From Eikenella halliae (GTDB taxonomy: Bacteria; Pseudomonadota; Gammaproteobacteria; Burkholderiales; Neisseriaceae): DNA of 64,000 nt. Position numbers and translations under genes: made by a program. Location: the NCBI RefSeq assembly GCF_001648475.1, contig NZ_LXSQ01000002.1, positions 1 through 64,000 on the forward strand. Reading direction: 5' to 3'. This document shows positions 33,912-42,317 of this stretch, in pieces; position 1 is the first letter of the stretch, and every line of letters begins with the position of its first letter. The notes under the pieces were generated by a model. The model was not told the DNA's origin, ran no database searches, and saw only the letters and a list, made by a program, of their open reading frames with translations.

Positions 33912-34679
33912 ATGAAAATCGCCACTTGGAACGTAAACTCCCTCAAAGTGCGCCTGCCGCACGTGAGCGACTGGCTGATTCAGCATCAGCCCGACGTGCT
34001 CTGCCTGCAAGAGCTCAAGCTGGATCAAGACCAGTTCCCGCTTTCCGCCTTCGAAATGCTCGGCTACCGCGCCGTGTGGAGCGGGCAGAAAACCTACAAC
34101 GGCGTGGCCATCCTCAGCAAAGAAGAAGCGCAAAACGTACACACCGGCCTGCCCGCCCTGCCCAACGACCCGCAACGGCGCGTGATTGCCGCCACCATCG
34201 GCGGCGTGCGTGTGGTGGACGTATACTGCGTGAACGGCGAGGCCGTGGGCAGCGAGAAATTTGCCTACAAGCAGCAATGGTTTGCCGCGCTGGCCGAATT
34301 TATCCGCAACGAATTGGTGCAACACTCGGAATTGGTGCTGCTCGGCGATTTCAACATCGCCCCCGCCGATTTGGATGTGTACGACCCTGAAAAATGGCAG
34401 GGCAAAATCCTCTGCTCCGCCGAAGAGCGCGCCTGGTTTCAAACCCTGCTCGACCTCGGCCTCACCGACAGCCTGCGCCGCCTGCACCCCGCCGAACCGC
34501 TCTACACCTGGTGGGACTACCGCATGAATATGTTCCGCCGCAAACTCGGCCTGCGCATCGACCACATCCTCGCCAGCCAAGCCCTGCTGCCGCGCCTTAC
34601 CGCCGCCGGCGTAGACACCGCCCCGCGCGCGCTGGAACGCCCCAGCGATCACGCACCGGTGTGGGCGGAGTTTGAATAG
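33912..34679 (+). CDS. xthA: Exodeoxyribonuclease III
   Basis: A 255-residue metal-dependent nuclease acting at abasic sites in base excision repair. TWNVNSLKVR, CLQELKLD (metal-binding glutamate), LLGDFNIAP and PSDHAPV (catalytic histidine) are all present, with TWWDYRMNMFRRKLGLRIDH between. Length is typical. It has its own facing DUS copies on both sides and no operon partner. Confidence 0.96.
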   Translation: MKIATWNVNSLKVRLPHVSDWLIQHQPDVLCLQELKLDQDQFPLSAFEMLGYRAVWSGQKTYNGVAILSKEEAQNVHTGLPALPNDPQRRVIAATIGGVRVVDVYCVNGEAVGSEKFAYKQQWFAALAEFIRNELVQHSELVLLGDFNIAPADLDVYDPEKWQGKILCSAEERAWFQTLLDLGLTDSLRRLHPAEPLYTWWDYRMNMFRRKLGLRIDHILASQALLPRLTAAGVDTAPRALERPSDHAPVWAEFE

Positions 34680-34699
34680 CACATCGTTGTTGCAATGAA

Positions 34700-34756
34700 A
34701 AGGCTACCTGAAAGCAATGCCTTGGCGAAACCGAGGCTGGGCTTTCAGGTAGCTTT
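34700..34756. terminator. Facing DUS copies downstream of xthA
   Basis: AAGGCTACCTGAAAGC and GCTTTCAGGTAGCTTTTT (last copy imperfect) enclose a 27-base loop and end in a T run. Confidence 0.55.
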
Positions 34757-34777
34757 TTGTATCGAAATTGTAGTGAT

Positions 34778-34854
34778 TAGGTTGGGTTAGAAACCAAACA
34801 TCTGGGCTATTTTCATTGTGTTGGGTTACGCCATAAACGGCTAACCCAATCTAC
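34778..34854. repeat. Dispersed repeat C, copy 1 (TAGGTTGGGTT ... GGCTAACCCAATCTAC)
   Basis: TAGGTTGGGTTAG at one end and GGCTAACCCAATCTACC at the other, with TTGGGTTACGCC inside. Related copies lie at about 35506-35575, 37326-37392 and 42229-42303. This copy ends at the 3' edge of the broken Imm11-like gene. Confidence 0.65.
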
Positions 34855-35439
34855 CTACACTAACTCAATATTTAAAAATTTCAAAAAGTTATGATTAAAA
34901 TCTAGCTTCAACAGTTTATTTTTAAAAATCTCTGATATTACTATATTAGTATCAGGCCATTCCATTATTCTAAAAATTTCTACATCATTAGGTATTTTGG
35001 ATTTATAAATAACGGGTTTATAAAAAATCTGGCCTCTAGGATGTTCCCATTCTTTTATTTTCCTTTCAGGAGGCCAAGGCTCAAAACTTGATTTCTCCCA
35101 ATTCACACAATTAAAAATTAAGTTTTTTATATCAAAAGCCAAGAACTCATTCTTGCCATTAAGATTGAAGACAGGAATCAAATCTAGGTATTCGCCTTTA
35201 AGAATACTTATGTCTTTAATATCTTTCCGAATTAATAAAATATCATCTGCCATGTTAAATGGTGGAATATTGTTTGATTTTTCATCAAATTTAAGATTTT
35301 CATAATATAAATCTAAATTACCCTATGCTTTTATGGGAGAATATATATCATTGCTATCTTTATCTGTGAATAGGCTAATAGTTGAATATCCATTCCATAA
35401 TTCACTGTTGGAGTTTATGGATAATAAATAGTATTTCAT
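34855..35439 (-). pseudogene. Imm11/DUF1629-like immunity gene, broken by an amber codon
   Basis: Read from the ATG at 35439 the protein starts MKYYLLSINSNSELW and meets an in-frame TAG at 35325-35323 (codon 39). It then continues in the same frame for 155 more codons to the stop at 34855. A methionine at 35253 could start a shorter 132-residue product. The C-terminal part (IFRIMEWPDTNIVISEIFKNKL) resembles immunity proteins of the Imm11 family of polymorphic toxin systems. The gene is very AT-rich. No toxin is nearby. I infer a recently disabled, horizontally gained immunity gene. Confidence 0.7.
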
Positions 35440-35505
35440 ATCAAAACCTTATTTTATTAAATAAATATTTAACCAGTATCTTATTGTAACTGCTAATACT
35501 TTCAG

Positions 35506-35575
35506 GTAGGTAAGTTGGGTTGGAAACCCAACATTATCTAGGCCATTTCCATTAGTTTGGGTTACTTGCTATACA
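35506..35575. repeat. Dispersed repeat C, copy 2
   Basis: GTAAGTTGGGTTGGAAACCCAAC and, farther on, TTTGGGTTACTTGC, a diverged copy of the repeat at 34778-34854. The two copies flank the Imm11-like pseudogene. Facing DUS copies follow at 35581-35641, just beyond the pyrC stop. Confidence 0.6.
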
Positions 35576-35668
35576 TGAAAAAGGCTACCTGAAAATGTGA
35601 GCGTTGCAGAAATTTGCTCCGCTTATTTTCAGGTAGCCTTTTTGCATCAAAATCAGAGCGGGCGGGGC

Positions 35669-36706
35669 TTACGGTTGCATCGTCCAAGCCACGCTGCCGC
35701 CGGCGCGCATGGGGACGAGTTGCCCGCCGTTGCCGATGGGGAAGCTGTTGGGCACGGTTTGCGCTTGTTTCACCAGGGTGATGGTGTCGGTATTTTCGGG
35801 CAGGCCGTAGAAACGGGCGCCGTTTTTCGAGGCGAATGCTTCGAGTTTGCCGAGCGCGCCGATTTGCTCGAAGGCTTCGGTGTAGAGCTCGATAGCGGTG
35901 GCGGCGCTGAACATGCCGGCGCAGCCGCAGGCGTTTTCTTTGGCGTGTTGCGGGTGCGGCGCGGAGTCGGTGCCGAGGAAGAATTTATGCGATTGCGCAC
36001 CGGATACGGCTTCGAGCAGGGCTTGGCGGTGGCTTTCGCGTTTGAGCACGGGCAGGCAGTAGTGGTGCGGGTGCACGCCGCCCACCAAGAGGTCGTTGCG
36101 GTTGAGCAGCAGGTGCTGCGGGGTAACGCTGGCGGCGAGGTTGTCGCCGCTTTGGCACACGAGGCGGGCGGCTTCGGCGGTGGTGATGTGCTCGAACACG
36201 GTTTTGAGGCCGGGCACTTTATTCAGCACGGGCAGGAGGATACGCTCGATGAATGCGGCTTCGCGGTCGAAGATGTCGATGGCGGGATCGGTTACTTCGC
36301 CGTGCACCAGGAAGCGCATATCCTGGGCGGCGATTTCTTCGAGCACGGGCAGGAGTTTGAACAGGTCGGTTACGCCGCTGTCGGAATTGGTGGTGGCGCC
36401 GGCGGGATAGAGTTTGAAGGCGGCGATGTCGGCGGCTTTGGCTTCCCGCACCAGGGCGGGGGTGGCGTGGTCGGTGAGATAGAGTGTCATCAGCGGTTGG
36501 AAGCGGCTGCCGGCGGGCAGGGCGGCGAGGATGCGTTCGCGGTAGGCCAAGGCATCGGCCACGCCAACCACCGGAGGCTTGAGGTTGGGCATGATCACGG
36601 CGCGGCCCATCTGGCGGGCGGTGTGCGGCAAAACGTGGCGCAGGGTGTCGCCGTCGCGCAGGTGCAGGTGCATATCATCGGGGCGGAGGAGGGTGAGGGT
36701 TTGCAT
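35669..36706 (-). CDS. pyrC: Dihydroorotase (class II)
   Basis: A 345-residue zinc enzyme closing the ring of carbamoyl aspartate in pyrimidine synthesis. DDMHLHLRDG gives the first two metal histidines, FKLYPAGATTNS the carboxylated lysine, FLVHGEV and FEHITT further histidines, and GTDSAPH the catalytic aspartate. It matches the E. coli PyrC type in length. Single gene, closed by facing DUS copies. Confidence 0.96.
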   Translation of the reverse strand: MQTLTLLRPDDMHLHLRDGDTLRHVLPHTARQMGRAVIMPNLKPPVVGVADALAYRERILAALPAGSRFQPLMTLYLTDHATPALVREAKAADIAAFKLYPAGATTNSDSGVTDLFKLLPVLEEIAAQDMRFLVHGEVTDPAIDIFDREAAFIERILLPVLNKVPGLKTVFEHITTAEAARLVCQSGDNLAASVTPQHLLLNRNDLLVGGVHPHHYCLPVLKRESHRQALLEAVSGAQSHKFFLGTDSAPHPQHAKENACGCAGMFSAATAIELYTEAFEQIGALGKLEAFASKNGARFYGLPENTDTITLVKQAQTVPNSFPIGNGGQLVPMRAGGSVAWTMQP

Positions 36707-36827
36707 GGTGGGGAGCTTTCGTGATTTGGAACGTTATATTTTCAGGTAGCCTTTGGATGCCGGGCGGATAAGGCTATCTGAAACCGTGTTGCAAGGTTGG
36801 TTAAAACGATATTGCGGTGAAGCCGGG

Positions 36828-37055
36828 CTATTTGTGTTGGATCACCAAAACGAACACGCCGTTATCCGTGTCGGAAGCGAGCAGTTGGTGGCCGGTTTGG
36901 CGGCAGAAGGCGGCGAAGTCGTCGGGAGCGCCGGGGTCGGTGGCGCGCACGGAAAGGATCTGCCCGGTTTCTAAGGTGGCCAGCGCTTTTTTGGCACGGA
37001 GAATGGGCAGGGGGCATTTGAGGCCGGTTAGGTCGAGCTCTAGGGTAGGGGTCAT
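36828..37055 (-). CDS. tusA: TusA-family sulfurtransferase
   Basis: A 75-residue cytoplasmic sulfur carrier with the CPxP motif in GLKCPLPILRAKKAL, whose cysteine takes up persulfide sulfur. The family feeds thiouridine formation in tRNA and other sulfur transfers, and in some bacteria molybdenum cofactor work. No TusBCD partners are nearby. It stands alone between pyrC and a repeat-rich region. Confidence 0.9.
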   Translation of the reverse strand: MTPTLELDLTGLKCPLPILRAKKALATLETGQILSVRATDPGAPDDFAAFCRQTGHQLLASDTDNGVFVLVIQHK

Positions 37056-37228
37056 GGCGGTGGTTTCGGTGTGATTGATAGGGGTGGATTATAACGCGGG
37101 CCGGGCTTGGGGTGAGAATGAGAAAAGGCTACTTGAAATTTCAGCACCGCAGAAACTCGGCTTTCTTTGGAAACCCTGTTTGAACTTTGTTGAAACTGTG
37201 TTTTCAGGTAGCCTTCCCCTTGCTGGGT

Positions 37229-37310
37229 GTGTAGGGTGTGTGCGGAACGCACGCACGCGTTATTCAAACCTCAAACAACGGCGTGCGTGCCTGCGGCACA
37301 CACCCTACAG
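37229..37310. repeat. Dispersed repeat D, copy 1 (TGTAGGGTGTGTGCGGAACGCACG)
   Basis: An inverted repeat: GTGTAGGGTGTGTGCGGAAC faces GCCTGCGGCACACACCCTAC, enclosing GCACGCACGCG and its complement. Other copies lie at 37541-37576 (half) and 42048-42146. Confidence 0.7.
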
Positions 37311-37325
37311 CCGCTTAGTGCGTAG

Positions 37326-37392
37326 CTTAAGTTGGGAAACCCGACGGTTCACTTTATTTGTTGGGTTACGCCTGCGGCTAACCCAATCTACT
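37326..37392. repeat. Dispersed repeat C, copy 3
   Basis: TTAAGTTGGGAAACCCGACGG then TTGTTGGGTTACGCCTGCGGCTAACCC-type sequence and AATCTACTC. It adjoins repeat D. Confidence 0.6.
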
Positions 37393-37689
37393 CTTATTGC
37401 CGTTTGCCGTGAGGCGGAACGAAATATTGGGTTTGATGCTTGCCCGCCGTAACGCCAAAGGCTACCTGAATTCTGTTTCAGGTAGCCTTTCAGCATGAGG
37501 TTTATGCCGCAGGGACACGCGCCGTTGCCAGTTATTCCAAAGCTGCGTGTGTGCGTTCCGCACACACCCTACACGGCTGCCATGGGGAAGGCTACCTGAA
37601 ATTTCAGGTAGCCTTTATTGTGGTTACCTTTGGCCCGGTTGATGGTTTTTCAGGTAGCCTTTTGTGTGTCTGCCAAACAGCCGTATTGT

Positions 37690-38697
37690 TCAACGAAGCG
37701 GACGGATGCCTACGGCGTCGCGCACTTGGTCGAGCAGTTCGCGGGCTTGTTTGCGGGCTTTGGCAGCGCCGGCCTGCAGGATGTCTTCGATTTGTGCGGG
37801 CTGGGCGGTGAGCTCGTGGAAGCGTTCGCGTTTGGGGGCAAGCTCTTCGTTCAGTTTGGCGCCGAGCAGTTTTTTGGCTTCGCCCCAGGCCAGGCCGTCG
37901 GCGAGCATTTGGGTGAATTCGGCGGTTTCGGCGGGGGTGGCGAAGGCTTTGTAGATGTCGAACAGCGGGCTCTCGTCGGGGGTTTTCGGCTCGCCGGGCT
38001 CTTTGAGGTTGGTGATGATTTTGTTCACGGCTTTTTGCAGCTTTTTCTCGCTTTCAAACAGCGGGATAGTGTTGCCATAGCTCTTGCTCATTTTGCGCCC
38101 GTCGAGGCCGACGAGGAGTTCTACGTTGTCGTCCACTTTGGCTTCGGGCAGCACAAACAGTTCTTTGAAGCGGTGGTTGAAACGCTGGGCGATGTCGCGG
38201 GTCATTTCCACGTGCTGGATTTGGTCGCGGCCTACCGGCACTTCGTGGGCGTTGAACATGAGGATGTCGGCGCTCATGAGGATGGGGTAGCTGTAGAGGC
38301 CCATTTCCACGCCGTGGTCTTGGTCGGTTTGGCCGGCATCGAGGTTGGCCTGCACGGCGGCTTTGTAGGCGTGGGCGCGGTTCATCAGGCCTTTGGCGGT
38401 GATGCAGGTGAGTATCCAGTTGAGCTCGGGCACTTCGGGGATGTCGCTTTGGCGGTAAAACGTGGTGCGCTCGGGGTCGAGGCCGCAGGCGAGCCAGGTG
38501 GCGGCCACGGCCTGGGTGGAGGTGTGGATGACTTCGGGGTCGTGACATTTGATGATGCCGTGGTAGTCGGCCAAAAAGAGGAAGGATTCGGCGGAGGGGT
38601 CGGCTGCGGCGGCAATGGCGGGGCGGATGGCGCCGACGTAGTTGCCCAAATGTGGGATGCCGGTGGTGGTTACGCCGGTGAGGACTCGTTTTTTCAT
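37690..38697 (-). CDS. trpS: Tryptophanyl-tRNA synthetase
   Basis: A 335-residue class I aminoacyl-tRNA synthetase. The HIGH-like motif is GIPHLGNYVGAI and the KMSKS motif is in RKMSKSYGN. VEMGLYSYPILMSADILMF shapes the tryptophan pocket. The ATG at 38697 is chosen. Reading on to 38883 would translate several DUS copies (KRLPE, FSGSP) and is not credible. Length fits bacterial TrpRS. Confidence 0.95.
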   Translation of the reverse strand: MKKRVLTGVTTTGIPHLGNYVGAIRPAIAAAADPSAESFLFLADYHGIIKCHDPEVIHTSTQAVAATWLACGLDPERTTFYRQSDIPEVPELNWILTCITAKGLMNRAHAYKAAVQANLDAGQTDQDHGVEMGLYSYPILMSADILMFNAHEVPVGRDQIQHVEMTRDIAQRFNHRFKELFVLPEAKVDDNVELLVGLDGRKMSKSYGNTIPLFESEKKLQKAVNKIITNLKEPGEPKTPDESPLFDIYKAFATPAETAEFTQMLADGLAWGEAKKLLGAKLNEELAPKRERFHELTAQPAQIEDILQAGAAKARKQARELLDQVRDAVGIRPLR

Positions 38698-38964
38698 GGA
38701 TGGCTTTCTGTGGTTTGGCGGGAATAGGGAGGCGGCGCTGGGGCTACCTGAAAAATGGCAGATTATAGTGCAAGGGCGGGGAGGCGGGAAAATTTCAGGT
38801 AGCCTCTTTATGTGTGTATAAGGGCTACCTGCAAGATGGAAATTCTGTGTGGGCAATAAGTTGTACCATTTAGATGTCTGCAAAAAAGGCTACCTGAAAA
38901 CGTGGGTTTCAATGCAGTTAAAACGCTGCATAGCGAAAGTTTCAGGTAGCCTTTGTTGGCGATA
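38698..38964. other. Intergenic DUS cluster between trpS and gshA
   Basis: Five DUS copies (about 38742, 38789, 38823 imperfect, 38888, 38938) in mixed orientation. The last two face each other and lie just beyond the gshA stop. No gene. Confidence 0.6.
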
Positions 38965-40308
38965 TCAATAATTATCCAACTCAATCGAAGCCGCCAAAAG
39001 CGAGAGGCGGGCCATCACGCCGTACACATACAGGCGGTTGCTGGCGCAGTCGCAGGTTTGGCTGCGGTCGGGCAGGCCGAGGGTTTGCCATTGTTCGAAC
39101 ACGCGCTTGCTGCCGGCGAGGAATTCCGGGTCGTCGCCGCTGCTGTCGGTTTGCGGCATATTGCGGCTGAGCGGCACGAAGCGCATGCCGCTGGCGTTGA
39201 GGTTTTCGTCGGCGCCGCGCCCTTCGTGCACGCGGAAGAAGCCGCCCACCACGAAGCGGTCGATCATATACACCACCGGCTCGGCCACGGCGCCGTTGAG
39301 GGTTTCGTAGGTGTAGATGCCTTCCTGCACAATCACTTCGGTTACGGCCAGGCCTTCTTTCACGGTGGCCATTTTGTTGCGGTTTTTGCGGTTGAGCGCG
39401 CGCACTTCGTCGGCGGATTTCACGCTCATCACGCCCATGCCGTAGGTGCCGGCGTCGGCTTTGACGATGACGAAGGGTTTGTCGGTGATGCCTTTTTCGT
39501 CGTATTTGGCCTGGATTTCGGCCAGCACGCGCTCCACGGCTTCGGCCAGGGCGTCTTCGCCTTCGCGTTCGTGGAAGTTGAGGCCGGACACTTTTTCGAA
39601 ATAAGGGTTAATCTGCCATGGGTCGATGCCGATGAGCCCGGCAAATTCGGCGGCCACTTGGTTGTAGGCGGCGAAGTGGGCGGTTTTGCGGCGGGTGGTC
39701 CAGCCGCCGTGCAGGGGCGGCAGCACGGTGTGGCGGATGCCTTGCAGGATTTCGGGCACGCCGCCGGAGAGGTCGTTGTTCAACAACACGAGGCAGGGCG
39801 AGAAGCCGTCGGCCAGGTGCACGCGCTCGCGGGTGCGCAGCAGGGGCTCGAGCAAAATGGTGTGCCCCAGCGCGGTTTTGAATTCGGACGGCTCGGTGAT
39901 TTCGGGATTCAGGCTGCCCAGTCGCACGGTAAAGCCGGCCTGTTGCAGGATATTGCTCAGGGCATACACGTTTTCCAAGTAAAACGTATTGCGCGTGTGG
40001 TTTTCCGGCACGATCAGCACGGATTTGGCCGCTTCGCAATAGCGTTCCACCGCGTCGGTGGCGGCGGCGGCGGCCAGCGGGCTGAATTGGGGGTTGAGGT
40101 TGTTGAAGCCGCCGGGAAAGAGGTTCATGTCGATGCTGGCCATTTTGTAGCCGCTGTTGCGGATGTCCACCGAGCCGTAAAACGGCGGCTTGTGCCGTTT
40201 CCACTGGCTGCGGAACCAGGCCTCGATTTCGGCTTGCTTTTGCAGGATGAGTGTTTCAAAATCCCGCAGATATTGCGCGTATTGCGGGGAAATAACCGGA
40301 ATACCCAT
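38965..40308 (-). CDS. gshA: Glutamate-cysteine ligase (proteobacterial GshA type)
   Basis: A 447-residue enzyme making gamma-glutamylcysteine for glutathione. It belongs to the type typical of beta-proteobacteria and Acidithiobacillus rather than the E. coli type. SIDMNLFPGGFNNLNP, VPENHTRNTFY, LLNNDLSGG and VKADAGTYGMGVM are conserved motifs, the last in the ATP-grasp region. GGAG-type signal precedes the ATG. No gshB follows. A 463-residue open frame on the other strand is a shadow. Confidence 0.93.
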   Translation of the reverse strand: MGIPVISPQYAQYLRDFETLILQKQAEIEAWFRSQWKRHKPPFYGSVDIRNSGYKMASIDMNLFPGGFNNLNPQFSPLAAAAATDAVERYCEAAKSVLIVPENHTRNTFYLENVYALSNILQQAGFTVRLGSLNPEITEPSEFKTALGHTILLEPLLRTRERVHLADGFSPCLVLLNNDLSGGVPEILQGIRHTVLPPLHGGWTTRRKTAHFAAYNQVAAEFAGLIGIDPWQINPYFEKVSGLNFHEREGEDALAEAVERVLAEIQAKYDEKGITDKPFVIVKADAGTYGMGVMSVKSADEVRALNRKNRNKMATVKEGLAVTEVIVQEGIYTYETLNGAVAEPVVYMIDRFVVGGFFRVHEGRGADENLNASGMRFVPLSRNMPQTDSSGDDPEFLAGSKRVFEQWQTLGLPDRSQTCDCASNRLYVYGVMARLSLLAASIELDNY

Positions 40309-40415
40309 GCTGATCTCCTTTTAAACAGTGTGTGCAAACGGTAGGCATTATACTCCAAGCCCGTGCCGCCACAGCGAATTTCCCCACATCCTATCAGGCT
40401 ATCCCATTTTATCCC

Positions 40416-41000
40416 ATGCTCGACAACATCCTTCCTTTCGCCCACCGCCTGCTCGCCCAAGCCACGCCCGAAGGCGGCATTGCCGTGGATGCCACCGCCG
40501 GCAACGGCCATGACACGCTGTTTCTGGCGCAATGCGTAGGCAGCAGCGGGCGCGTGTATGCATTCGATATCCAGCCGCAGGCTCTGGCCGCCACGCAGGC
40601 GCGTTTGCAGGCGGCCGGAGAGGAAAGGCAAGTGCGCCTGATTTCTGCCAGCCACGCCGATTTGGCACACTATGTGAACGAACCCGTGCACAGCATCGTG
40701 TTCAACTGCGGCTACCTGCCCGGCGGCAATAAAGCGATCACCACCGAAACCGGCAGCACCCTTTCCGCCTTGGCGCAAGCCGTGCACATTTTGCGCCCCG
40801 GCGGGCTGTTGGCCGTGGTGCTTTATCCCGGCCACGAGGCGGGTGCGCTCGAAGCCCAGGCTGTGTCCGAATGGGCGGCTGCCCTGCCGCAACAACAGTT
40901 TGCCGTGCTGCACTACGGCTTTACCAACCGCCGTAACCGTCCGCCTTATTTGCTGGCGATTGAAAAACATAACGCCTCTGCCAACCCAAAGGCTACCTGA
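40416..41000 (+). CDS. SAM-dependent methyltransferase, YtqB/MnmM-like
   Basis: A 194-residue class I methyltransferase with motif I AVDATAGNGHDTLFLA, an acidic FDIQ at motif II and FNCGYLPGG followed by TETGSTL, the signature of the YtqB/MnmM group that methylates a wobble-uridine modification of tRNA. The stop codon TGA is supplied by a DUS (GGCTACCTGAAA), so the last residues KAT are DUS-encoded. The ATG at 40416 is preferred to 40332. The next gene starts five bases after the stop. Confidence 0.85.
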   Translation: MLDNILPFAHRLLAQATPEGGIAVDATAGNGHDTLFLAQCVGSSGRVYAFDIQPQALAATQARLQAAGEERQVRLISASHADLAHYVNEPVHSIVFNCGYLPGGNKAITTETGSTLSALAQAVHILRPGGLLAVVLYPGHEAGALEAQAVSEWAAALPQQQFAVLHYGFTNRRNRPPYLLAIEKHNASANPKAT

Positions 41001-41005
41001 AACCG

Positions 41006-41443
41006 ATGGCTAAAAAGCGCAAACTCAGCATCTCCGCCTTCCCGCCTGCCTTGTTTCCCTACATCCAACAGGCCAGCGACGATACCCTGCATCGCATCAG
41101 CCGTTTCGATTACGGCATGGAGGCCGAACACCACATTGCCGCGCTCAAGCAAATCGTGCACGAACAAAACGGCTACGTGAGCGCCGACTTGGGGCAAACC
41201 TTCTACCCGGGCGACGTGATCGAACTGGCCGCCTTCGATGCGCAGGACGCCTTCGGCTACACCGTCTGCCACCTCATCATGATCCAGAGCGAGCTGGCCG
41301 AAACCTGCCGTTTCAGCCTTTCACCCTACTGGCAACGCTACCGCAACGGCGAACGGAGCACCCTGCCGCCCACCATGCAGGCGCAGCTCGATGCCGCCTA
41401 CCAATTGGCCGACGAACGCGGCCGTATCGACCACGATTGGTAA
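41006..41443 (+). CDS. Conserved protein of unknown function, 145 residues
   Basis: A cytoplasmic protein beginning MAKKRKLSISAFPPALFPYI, with no signal or membrane helix. RFDYGMEAEHHIAALKQIV and the aromatic SLSPYWQRYRNGE are distinctive, but I do not know the family. It starts five bases after the methyltransferase stop, with a DUS forming its leader, so the two are probably one transcript. No catalytic motif is evident. Confidence 0.72.
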   Translation: MAKKRKLSISAFPPALFPYIQQASDDTLHRISRFDYGMEAEHHIAALKQIVHEQNGYVSADLGQTFYPGDVIELAAFDAQDAFGYTVCHLIMIQSELAETCRFSLSPYWQRYRNGERSTLPPTMQAQLDAAYQLADERGRIDHDW

Positions 41444-41604
41444 AGGCTACCTGAAAGCCATTGGGGCTTAAAATCAGAATGGAGCAGGGCGGCGGGTTAA
41501 TACCGTTTAATTCACGATATCCCACGAACGGGCTATTGGCGGCCGCGCAACTTTCAGGTAGCCTGCCGCCCATCACACACAACAATCAAAACATCGGAGC
41601 ACCC

Positions 41605-41976
41605 ATGTACCTTACCGTTAAGCACAGCCATCTGGTATTCGTTGTGATCACCGTGGTTCTGTTCAACCTGCGCTTTTGGATGCGCACCATTCTGCCGAGC
41701 CGCCCCGTGCCCAAAGTGCTGCGCATCGTGCCGCACATCAACGACACCCTGCTGCTCTTCACCGGCATGATGCTGATGACCATCACCCGCTACGTGCCCT
41801 TCGGCAATGCCAATTGGCTGGGCGTGAAACTGATTTTGGTGGTGCTGTATGTGCTGGTGGGCATGTTCTGCCTGAAAAGCCCGCCGCGCTCGGCCAAATG
41901 GTGGATTGGCTATGCCCTGTCTATCGGCTGCCTCTGCACCATCTATTGGCTGGCCACGTATAAACCGATGTTTTAA
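41605..41976 (+). CDS. SirB2-family inner membrane protein
   Basis: A 123-residue protein with four predicted membrane helices. TVKHSHLVFVVITVVLFNLRF, VPHINDTLLLFTGMML and WLGVKLILVVLYVL follow the SirB2 pattern (named for SirB in Salmonella, biochemical role unknown). CGGAGCACCC precedes the ATG at 41605. A longer frame from 41461 would translate a DUS and is rejected. An inverted DUS terminator follows at 41999. Confidence 0.83.
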   Translation: MYLTVKHSHLVFVVITVVLFNLRFWMRTILPSRPVPKVLRIVPHINDTLLLFTGMMLMTITRYVPFGNANWLGVKLILVVLYVLVGMFCLKSPPRSAKWWIGYALSIGCLCTIYWLATYKPMF

Positions 41977-41998
41977 CCGGCCGTTTGGCTGATTGAAA

Positions 41999-42026
41999 AG
42001 GCTACCTGAAAATTTCAGGTAGCCTT
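41999..42026. terminator. Inverted DUS pair downstream of the SirB2-like gene
   Basis: AGGCTACCTGAAAA and TTTCAGGTAGCCT nearly adjoin and end in TTTATT. Confidence 0.7.
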
Positions 42027-42047
42027 TATTGAAGAAAAGTTTGCACG

Positions 42048-42146
42048 GTGTGTAGGGTGCGTGCCGCAGGCACGCACGCCGTTGCCCGTTATGCCAAGTT
42101 GCCTGTTATTTCAGCCGCGTGCGTGCGTTCCGCACACACCCTACAC
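42048..42146. repeat. Dispersed repeat D, copy 3
   Basis: GTGTAGGGTGCGTGCCGCAG at one end faces GCGTTCCGCACACACCCTAC at the other, with GCACGCACGCCG and CGCGTGCGTGCG between: the same inverted plan as 37229-37310 with a different centre. Confidence 0.7.
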
Positions 42147-42228
42147 CCCGCACAATTAAGTAGGCTACCTGAAACCAAGCAAATATTTTTCAGGTAGCCT
42201 TTCTTTCGGGCTACCTGAAAATCCATAG

Positions 42229-42303
42229 ACGTAGGCTGGGTTGATAAACACAACATTCCACAATTTAATTGGTTGGGTTACGCCTGCGGCTAACCCAACC
42301 TAC
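42229..42303. repeat. Dispersed repeat C, copy 4
   Basis: GACGTAGGCTGGGTTGATAA at the left, TTGGTTGGGTTACGCC in the middle and GGCTAACCCAACCTACTC at the right. Confidence 0.62.
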
Positions 42304-42317
42304 TCTTGCTACAAGGC

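Larger units (their letters stand above)
37056..37689. other. Repeat-rich intergenic region, 634 bp
   Basis: No gene is visible. The stretch is a mosaic: imperfect DUS near 37126 and facing DUS near 37200; repeat D at 37229-37310; repeat C at 37326-37392; DUS pair near 37458-37490; a partial repeat D at 37541-37576; DUS pair 37588-37615 and another DUS at about 37646, just after the trpS stop. Confidence 0.7.
41977..42317. other. Repeat-rich intergenic region
   Basis: An inverted DUS pair at 41999-42026 ends the SirB2-like gene. Repeat D fills 42048-42146, facing DUS copies lie at about 42162-42200 with another at 42209, and repeat C copy 4 is at 42229-42303. No gene. Confidence 0.7.

Noticed and set aside
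35597..36724. 375-codon open frame on the plus strand
   Set aside because: Antisense to pyrC; no ribosome site and begins within DUS repeats.
37618..38727. 369-codon open frame on the plus strand
   Set aside because: Antisense to trpS, which carries both class I synthetase motifs.
38953..40344. 463-codon open frame on the plus strand
   Set aside because: Antisense to gshA; histidine- and glycine-rich shadow with no motif.
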